12,144 bases of DNA, taken from positions 1-12,144 of the forward strand of contig MU621525.1 of assembly GCA_025399215.1 (NCBI GenBank), in the 5' to 3' direction. The DNA comes from Globomyces pollinis-pini (lineage: Eukaryota; Chytridiomycota; Chytridiomycetes; Rhizophydiales; Globomycetaceae). The translations under genes were made by a program, and so were the position numbers. Shown here piece after piece: positions 7,842-12,144 of the stretch (position 1 is the first letter of the stretch; the number at the start of each line of letters is the position of its first letter). The notes under the pieces were generated by a model. The model was given only the letters and a program-made list of their open reading frames with translations, made no database searches and was not told the origin of the DNA.

Positions 7842-8288
7842 TTATTTTTGTTTTTGATTTGATTTAAAATTCAACATCCAAATTCCGATTCCAACCAATA
7901 ACGGAAATCCCGATACCGGATCAGTAGCAGTTCCAAACAACCCAAAACCAATCAATCCCCAAGATAAAACTTTAGGAATTTTTCCATTTAATTTCAATAA
8001 TTGTTTAATAGCTTCACCCAACAATATGAATTGAATTCCACCCAATTGAAACCAAAAAGCAAATTGTTGATCATAATTTAAATTTGAATAATCAGTGATT
8101 GATAAAGCATCATCGATACCACCTAATTGTAAAAACCAACCTTTTTTTAATAGGTTGACTAATGGAATTGATATTGGTTTTAATACGAAACCGGTGATGA
8201 GATGTAAGATACCAGTTGCTATTAAAGTATTACCAGGGTTTTCAAATATTTTAAACATTTTTAAAGTTTTTTCTTTTTTTTGGTTCAA
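7842..8288 (-). CDS. DUF6463-like small membrane protein
   Basis: Single exon of 148 residues, TAA stop. Four hydrophobic helices at about 20-38, 76-97, 107-122 and 126-141. The layout matches DUF6463 as I recall it: a G-N-T-L-I-A-T-G-I-L-H-L start, FWFQLGGIQFILLGE in the second helix, a short loop with IPKVLSWGL, then DPVSGFPLL. That family is known mostly as uncharacterised bacterial proteins, so its biochemical role is unknown; a eukaryotic copy could reflect old transfer. Met1 and Met11 are both possible starts; Met11 (8258) removes a Lys-rich lead of ten residues. The gene is convergent with the coiled-coil gene, with 93 bp between their stops. An AATAAA (minus strand, 7838-7843) overlaps the stop codon. 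Confidence 0.75.
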   Translation of the reverse strand: MNQKKEKTLKMFKIFENPGNTLIATGILHLITGFVLKPISIPLVNLLKKGWFLQLGGIDDALSITDYSNLNYDQQFAFWFQLGGIQFILLGEAIKQLLKLNGKIPKVLSWGLIGFGLFGTATDPVSGFPLLVGIGIWMLNFKSNQKQK

Positions 8289-8656
8289 GTTTTTTTTTTG
8301 TTTGTTTTTGAAATAGAATTCAAGTTTTGAATTGGATTGGATTCAGTTGGTTTTTTAAAGTCTGTCCGAGTAGGGAGTGGCTTAGTACCTTAGAAGTGGC
8401 TTATTCCACTCATTCGCGAATACTTGAATCTTTATCATGTTACCTGTTCAAGTGTCATCAACAATTATCTGAGATTAGTAAATTATATGATATCGGCTTT
8501 GTACTAACAAGAAATAAAATGGATTATGAGTTGCTTTCAATGGAAATTTACTAATTGAAGTAATGAGTATCTCCTTTCTAGTTATACAAAAAGTGAAAGG
8601 AATACAAACAAACTAATGCCTTATACTAAAATTCAAAAGCCATACCAATATGTATT
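8289..8656. other. Intergenic region with a GC-richer island and a doubtful ORF
   Basis: This lies between the starts of the DUF6463-like gene and the stop of the SET gene. A plus-strand frame of 75 codons (8327-8554) is open but has no recognisable domain, and I do not call it a gene. Positions 8356-8434 are clearly richer in G and C than the surroundings and contain a hairpin (GAGTGG 8375-8380 with CCACTC 8406-8411), a 9-bp direct repeat AGTGGCTTA (8376, 8395) and the perfect palindrome ATTCGCGAAT (8412-8421). Confidence 0.5.
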
Positions 8657-9502
8657 TTATTGAATTCGTAAATTTTCCAAGATTTCTTGTTGTTGTTTCA
8701 CGGCAGGTTCAGTCAACAATTTAGGTTGAAATGGAAATTTTTGACTATGATTGTAAATAATAAACAATTCACATCCAGCTCCAATATCTTTAATAGTACG
8801 TACTCGAACTTGATCCTTATAAACGTAAAGTTTACAATTTGTTAAATTTTTTGATAATGAATTATTGATGAATCGTAATACTCCACCTTTTTCATCAGAT
8901 GCATCAATATAACTATCCTTTCGAATTTGAATTAAAAATTTTGATCTGAATAATGAAATATCATCAGTTTGACTTTTTAATCTTTTAAATTCTTCAAGAT
9001 CAAGTTGTTTTGATCCAAATTGCATACTAAAACGATGTCCTTTTGGTAAATCTTGATCACAAAATAATCCTAAACCAGATCCTGGAATATTGGAAATTCC
9101 TACTCTTAAATGATGAATGGTAGATAAACATTTTTGACAATATGGGTAACTAATACCAGTTCTAGAAGTGCAATCTTTTTCTATACAATTAACATTCGAG
9201 TATACATTTGGATTTAATGAAGATATTTGAATATTTTCAATTCCTGTAATTTGTGATATGAATTCATTTGAAAATCTAGTATGATATTGTTTGTTATAAC
9301 AAGATCCACATAAACCTTGTATACTACGATTTGGACTTTTGTTACAAATTTGGTTCAAGAAACCTTTACAAGTAGGTGATTTTGATTGATTTCTTTGATA
9401 ACTTTTGAAGACTCTTTGTGATGTTTTTGTTAGAGCTCCAAATTTGTTTCTTTTCAAGTTATCTATATCGTAAATAGTTCCATGGTAATCATATTTTGGC
9501 AT
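8657..9502 (-). CDS. SET-domain protein with two N-terminal Cys4 clusters
   Basis: Single exon of 281 residues, TAA stop. SET proteins transfer methyl groups from S-adenosylmethionine to lysine. Seen here: the opening motif GSGLGLF (141-147), YIDASDEKGGVLRFINNS (198-215) with NC at 222-223 for the RFINHS...NC motif, and GAGCELFIIY (241-250) ending in the expected Tyr (Y250). The usual His of NHS is Asn (N214), so the cofactor site departs from consensus. Upstream are two clusters of like spacing: C45-x7-C53-x11-C65-x2-C68 and C106-x4-C111-x10-C122-x2-C125, probably zinc-binding. No post-SET cysteines follow. A Cys-rich segment directly before the SET motif is also known to me from uncharacterised protist and large-virus proteins. 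The substrate, histone or otherwise, is unknown. An AATAAA overlaps the stop codon. Confidence 0.85.
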   Translation of the reverse strand: MPKYDYHGTIYDIDNLKRNKFGALTKTSQRVFKSYQRNQSKSPTCKGFLNQICNKSPNRSIQGLCGSCYNKQYHTRFSNEFISQITGIENIQISSLNPNVYSNVNCIEKDCTSRTGISYPYCQKCLSTIHHLRVGISNIPGSGLGLFCDQDLPKGHRFSMQFGSKQLDLEEFKRLKSQTDDISLFRSKFLIQIRKDSYIDASDEKGGVLRFINNSLSKNLTNCKLYVYKDQVRVRTIKDIGAGCELFIIYNHSQKFPFQPKLLTEPAVKQQQEILENLRIQ

Positions 9503-9612
9503 TCTAAAATTTTTTTTTTCAAAGATCAGTGATCTAAAAAAACACGACGATTAGCATACATTTCATTAGATAGAATTATAATACACTTTGCACATTAAAT
9601 TGATGAATCAAA

Positions 9613-9655
9613 GATTGTATTCATGCTTACTCTTATAAGGTTTATGAATACAATC
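9613..9655. promoter_or_regulatory. 12-bp inverted repeat in the divergent promoter
   Basis: GATTGTATTCAT (9613-9624) and ATGAATACAATC (9644-9655) are exact reverse complements. The 19-nt centre contains another palindrome, CTTATAAG (9632-9639). It sits 111 bp from the SET start and 178 bp from the hydrolase start, so it could be a shared regulator site. A further short palindrome, AGATCAGTGATCT, is at 9523-9535. Confidence 0.55.
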
Positions 9656-9780
9656 CATTTTAACGTGTTACTACTATTATAAATTACTTTCTTAATGAAT
9701 TAAAATTTTAATTTTTAATCATTTGGCTTTTGGAATTGCTTTTTTTGCTTTTTAACCATTTTTGGCTACTGTTACACGCC

Positions 9781-9790
9781 GTTACGTAAC
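9781..9790 (+). promoter_or_regulatory. GTTACGTAAC palindrome, bZIP-like site
   Basis: The core TTACGTAA is a perfect palindrome matching known bZIP-type binding sequences. It lies 6 bp upstream of the hydrolase TATA box. The binding protein is inferred only. Confidence 0.4.
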
Positions 9791-9796
9791 TGTCAG

Positions 9797-9804
9797 TATA
9801 TAAA
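9797..9804 (+). promoter_or_regulatory. TATA box of the hydrolase gene
   Basis: TATATAAA begins 37 nt before the ATG at 9834. This is the clearest core promoter in the window. Confidence 0.65.
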
Positions 9805-9810
9805 ACAGAA

Positions 9811-9837
9811 ATGAAAATAATTAAAAACTTCAAATGA
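9811..9837 (+). other. Possible upstream ORF overlapping the hydrolase start
   Basis: ATG at 9811 opens an 8-codon frame (MKIIKNFK) whose TGA overlaps the hydrolase ATG as ATGA. It matters only if transcription starts before 9811; a start about 30 nt after the TATA box would exclude it. Confidence 0.3.
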
Positions 9838-11867
9838 AATTCACATTTTTATTGGGAATCGTATTTGGAAAGAAGGATCCGGATTCCGAATTAAAACTAT
9901 CAAATTGGGAATTAAAACTATCAAATTGGTCAAATCATTTTATAAATCAAGGAAATTTTATTGGTACAAGTGCTTATTCAGCTACTTTCTTTAAATTAAC
10001 TGATGACAATCAATCTATTATCAATTTTCAAAATGGTTCTTGTTATGATTTAAATGGAAATATTAAATCTTCTCAAAATAATCAGACTTTATATCGTTGG
10101 GCAAGTGTTAGTAAAATGTATGCTACAACTGCTTTATTTCAACTCATCGAAAATGGTCTAGTAAATACTTACGATTTGGTGGCTGATCATTTACCTTGGT
10201 TAGCAAATCGATTACAAAATCATCATTTAACAGTTCATGATCTATTACATCATACTGTAGGTTTAGATGAAAATGTTTTGGAAAACTATGCTCCTTTCCC
10301 TGCAAGAAATGTATCATTAAAATCTGTTGTTGAGGAAATGTGGACGGAATTCATTCTACCTCCTGGTGGAGCTCCATCTTACTCTAACCTTGGAATGACT
10401 ATTTTGGGATCCCTCATTGAAGAAAAAGCAAAGTTAAACCTTGGGGATTATTTGAAGAAACATGTATATGAACCATTGAATATAACGCATAATGGATTTC
10501 ATTATGAAATTGATCAACAAGGGAAAATGAAGGATTTATGTTACTGTGAAGATTCAAATCAATTTGAACCATATGATGTACTTAATTACTCATCTGGTGG
10601 TATCATATCTACTACAGATGACGTTGTTAAATTCTTTATTGCTTTGTTACGAAATGGTCATTCACTTTTCAAAAAAAAATCTACTTCTGACAAATTTAGA
10701 GAAGCTCCGGATTATGCAAAATATTTTGGTCCAATTGGTTACCGAAACGGATGGAAGGTTGAAATTTATAAAGGTGTCGAAATGTTCACTAAAGGTGGAA
10801 ATTTGGAAGGATTTCAAAGTAAAGCTTGGATTATTCCCAAGTTTAATGAAGGTGGAGTATTTATTTCCACTAGTACATATGAACATCGACTCCGAGACAA
10901 GGCTATTCAAATATATATGGATCTAGTACATCCTGACTTGAAACATGATGTTAAAACATTACCTCCTATCCCATATACTGAAAATTTGAAGGATATTACA
11001 GTAAAAATTGCAGGTACGTATAGTAACTTGCGAAGTACTTATGCTGGTGTAAGCCGAATTCTGGATCTCCCTGCAGAAGAGTCAATGACAGTTACAGTAA
11101 ACACTACAATAGGATCTTTGTATTTGCTTAATGGTGGCCAACTTGTGAATTACGTTCCAGTTAAAGTGGATGAAGATCAACCTGATAATATTATGGTCTA
11201 CCAAGCTGTCGTTGCGGGAAAGTTACAAACATTAGTAGCAAATTTTGATGCACCAATCAAATCTTCTTCCTCATCAGTGTCTTTTATAGTTTTAAATGGA
11301 TCTAAAACTCTCATTCCAGTTGGATTTTTGGATCAACCGTCCATATGCTACCTAATGCTTACCTCTGAACTATTATCAATTGTTATCGCGGGATTATTAG
11401 CATTTTATAGTATTAAATATTTCCGAGGAAATGTAGGTCATGGAAATTATCAAGCAATCCCTGATGGTGATACTTTGGCTGAATTGGAAGAGACCCAAGA
11501 TCGAATTTCAGATTCTATCTCATATGAATCATTATTGTGGACAACTATAAACATTTTACAACTACTTAATATCATTTTTGGACTGGTATATCTTGTGACT
11601 GGATCATTCTTTATCGAAATGTTTACAATCAACTCAAATCAAACTAATCCAATTATTTTGTTGACCATTTTTGTATCCTCCAATATCATGTATTCCATTG
11701 GTGCTCTCCTGTTAGTATTATGCATTCCAACTTATTTTGTATTGAAACACTCGAATGAAAAGGTATGTCCAATTCAAATCATGTTATGGTTATGTTTTAT
11801 TTTATTCCATATCGTTGGATCCATTCAAACCAATCATTTGAATTGGTTTTCATTCCATTTTTGGTAA
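9834..11867 (+). CDS. Serine beta-lactamase-like hydrolase with four C-terminal membrane helices
   Basis: Single exon of 677 residues. Residues about 35-365 form a beta-lactamase/penicillin-binding-type domain (PF00144): SVSK at 91-94 (nucleophile S91, K94), the DLLHHTVGL motif at 136-144, YSN at 183-185 and FTKGG at 318-322 in place of KTG/HxG. Bacterial and eukaryotic relatives hydrolyse amide or ester bonds; most eukaryotic substrates are unknown. After a linker beginning AGTYSNL (393-399), typical of the C-terminal extension in these hydrolases, come hydrophobic helices at about 503-528, 566-596, 606-637 and 645-665. The first 12 residues are mildly hydrophobic and may be a short signal peptide or anchor; if so, the catalytic domain would face outside or a lumen. 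A 21-nt duplication repeats ELKLSNW near the N-terminus. It is not predicted to be a drug-resistance gene. Confidence 0.88.
   Translation: MKFTFLLGIVFGKKDPDSELKLSNWELKLSNWSNHFINQGNFIGTSAYSATFFKLTDDNQSIINFQNGSCYDLNGNIKSSQNNQTLYRWASVSKMYATTALFQLIENGLVNTYDLVADHLPWLANRLQNHHLTVHDLLHHTVGLDENVLENYAPFPARNVSLKSVVEEMWTEFILPPGGAPSYSNLGMTILGSLIEEKAKLNLGDYLKKHVYEPLNITHNGFHYEIDQQGKMKDLCYCEDSNQFEPYDVLNYSSGGIISTTDDVVKFFIALLRNGHSLFKKKSTSDKFREAPDYAKYFGPIGYRNGWKVEIYKGVEMFTKGGNLEGFQSKAWIIPKFNEGGVFISTSTYEHRLRDKAIQIYMDLVHPDLKHDVKTLPPIPYTENLKDITVKIAGTYSNLRSTYAGVSRILDLPAEESMTVTVNTTIGSLYLLNGGQLVNYVPVKVDEDQPDNIMVYQAVVAGKLQTLVANFDAPIKSSSSSVSFIVLNGSKTLIPVGFLDQPSICYLMLTSELLSIVIAGLLAFYSIKYFRGNVGHGNYQAIPDGDTLAELEETQDRISDSISYESLLWTTINILQLLNIIFGLVYLVTGSFFIEMFTINSNQTNPIILLTIFVSSNIMYSIGALLLVLCIPTYFVLKHSNEKVCPIQIMLWLCFILFHIVGSIQTNHLNWFSFHFW
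9888..9929 (+). repeat. 21-nt tandem duplication in the hydrolase gene
   Basis: Two exact copies (9888-9908, 9909-9929) encode ELKLSNW twice just after the N-terminal hydrophobic stretch. Perfect identity points to a recent event. Confidence 0.97.
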
Positions 11868-11889
11868 TCTTTTGAAATTAAAGAATGGT

Positions 11890-11895
11890 AATAAA
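11890..11895 (+). terminator. AATAAA poly(A) signal
   Basis: AATAAA lies 23 nt after the TAA stop of the hydrolase gene, similar in spacing to the one at 3165. Confidence 0.5.
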
Positions 11896-12144
11896 ACAAA
11901 CGTTGATTTTAAATGTTGCTTATGAAAATAGATAATTTTTTTAAGAGTTGTAAGTATGGGTTAAGAGTGTTTTTACAGTATTGATCAATTGTTGTGTGGA
12001 AAGAATTTCTATACACATCACATATTCTATTCAAAAAAGAGATACAAGAGAGTTTATTTCTATTCAAAACTGTAAAAATGATACAAGAGAGTTTATGATT
12101 TAAGTATCATTAGACAGTAAATCAGTATCATTAGAAACTGATAG
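11896..12144. repeat. Gene-free end region with imperfect tandem repeats
   Basis: No gene is seen. Two linked units, 12025-12057 and 12058-12096, share TTCTATTCAAAA and GATACAAGAGAGTTTAT with a variable spacer (33 and 39 nt). Then AGTATCATTAGA occurs at 12103-12114 and 12124-12135. The array may continue past the window. Confidence 0.8.

Noticed and set aside
8356..8434. tRNA-Leu or tRNA-Ser gene
   Set aside because: An A-box-like sequence and partly complementary ends are present, but there is no proper T-arm/B-box and the anticodon stem does not pair.
8327..8554. 75-codon plus-strand ORF
   Set aside because: No recognisable domain, no clear promoter, and it crosses the GC-richer structured island.
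10546..10926. ORFs on both strands within the hydrolase gene
   Set aside because: Shadows of the conserved hydrolase frame.
1..12144. Mobile elements, CRISPR arrays, rRNA genes
   Set aside because: No transposase, reverse transcriptase, terminal repeats, regular spacer arrays or rRNA sequence seen on either strand.

Overview
This window looks like nuclear DNA from a compact, AT-rich, probably single-celled eukaryote. An early-diverging fungus is my best guess, but the sequence alone does not prove the lineage. The main evidence is a set of very short GT-AG introns: eleven are supported by reading frame and protein logic, 26 to 34 nt long and averaging 30 nt. Intergenic spaces are small. TATA-like boxes lie only 27-43 nt before four start codons, so the 5' leaders must be very short. 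TAA and TGA act as normal stops, so there is no sign of a changed code.

Layout. (1) Positions 27-592, minus: a three-exon NADAR/YbiA-type N-glycosidase gene. (2) 1167-1610, minus: a small C2H2 zinc-finger protein. The stretch 1611-2203 holds two doubtful minus-strand frames. (3) 2204-3145, plus: a 313-residue protein I do not recognise, followed by a 37-nt tandem repeat. (4) 3411-3608, plus: a doubtful acidic small ORF. (5) 3809-7748, plus: the main gene of the window. Nine short introns split it into pieces that look like separate ORFs. Spliced, they give one 1222-residue protein with a Ser/Pro-rich, repeat-bearing N-terminal half, a long coiled coil and a C-terminal transmembrane tail. (6) 7842-8288, minus: a four-helix DUF6463-like membrane protein. 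(7) 8657-9502, minus: a SET-domain protein with two Cys4 clusters in front. (8) 9834-11867, plus: a serine beta-lactamase-like hydrolase fused to four C-terminal membrane helices. The SET and hydrolase genes are divergent and share a 331-bp promoter region that contains a 12-bp inverted repeat, a TTACGTAA palindrome and a TATA box.

The genes do not form an obvious pathway; this is an ordinary gene-dense chromosomal segment. I see no mobile element, CRISPR array, rRNA or convincing tRNA. The most interesting items are the coiled-coil membrane protein, which carries SxIP-like EB1-binding motifs and CDK-type sites and has two alternative hydrophobic C-termini, the intron and promoter compaction, and the unusual Cys4-SET and hydrolase-membrane architectures.
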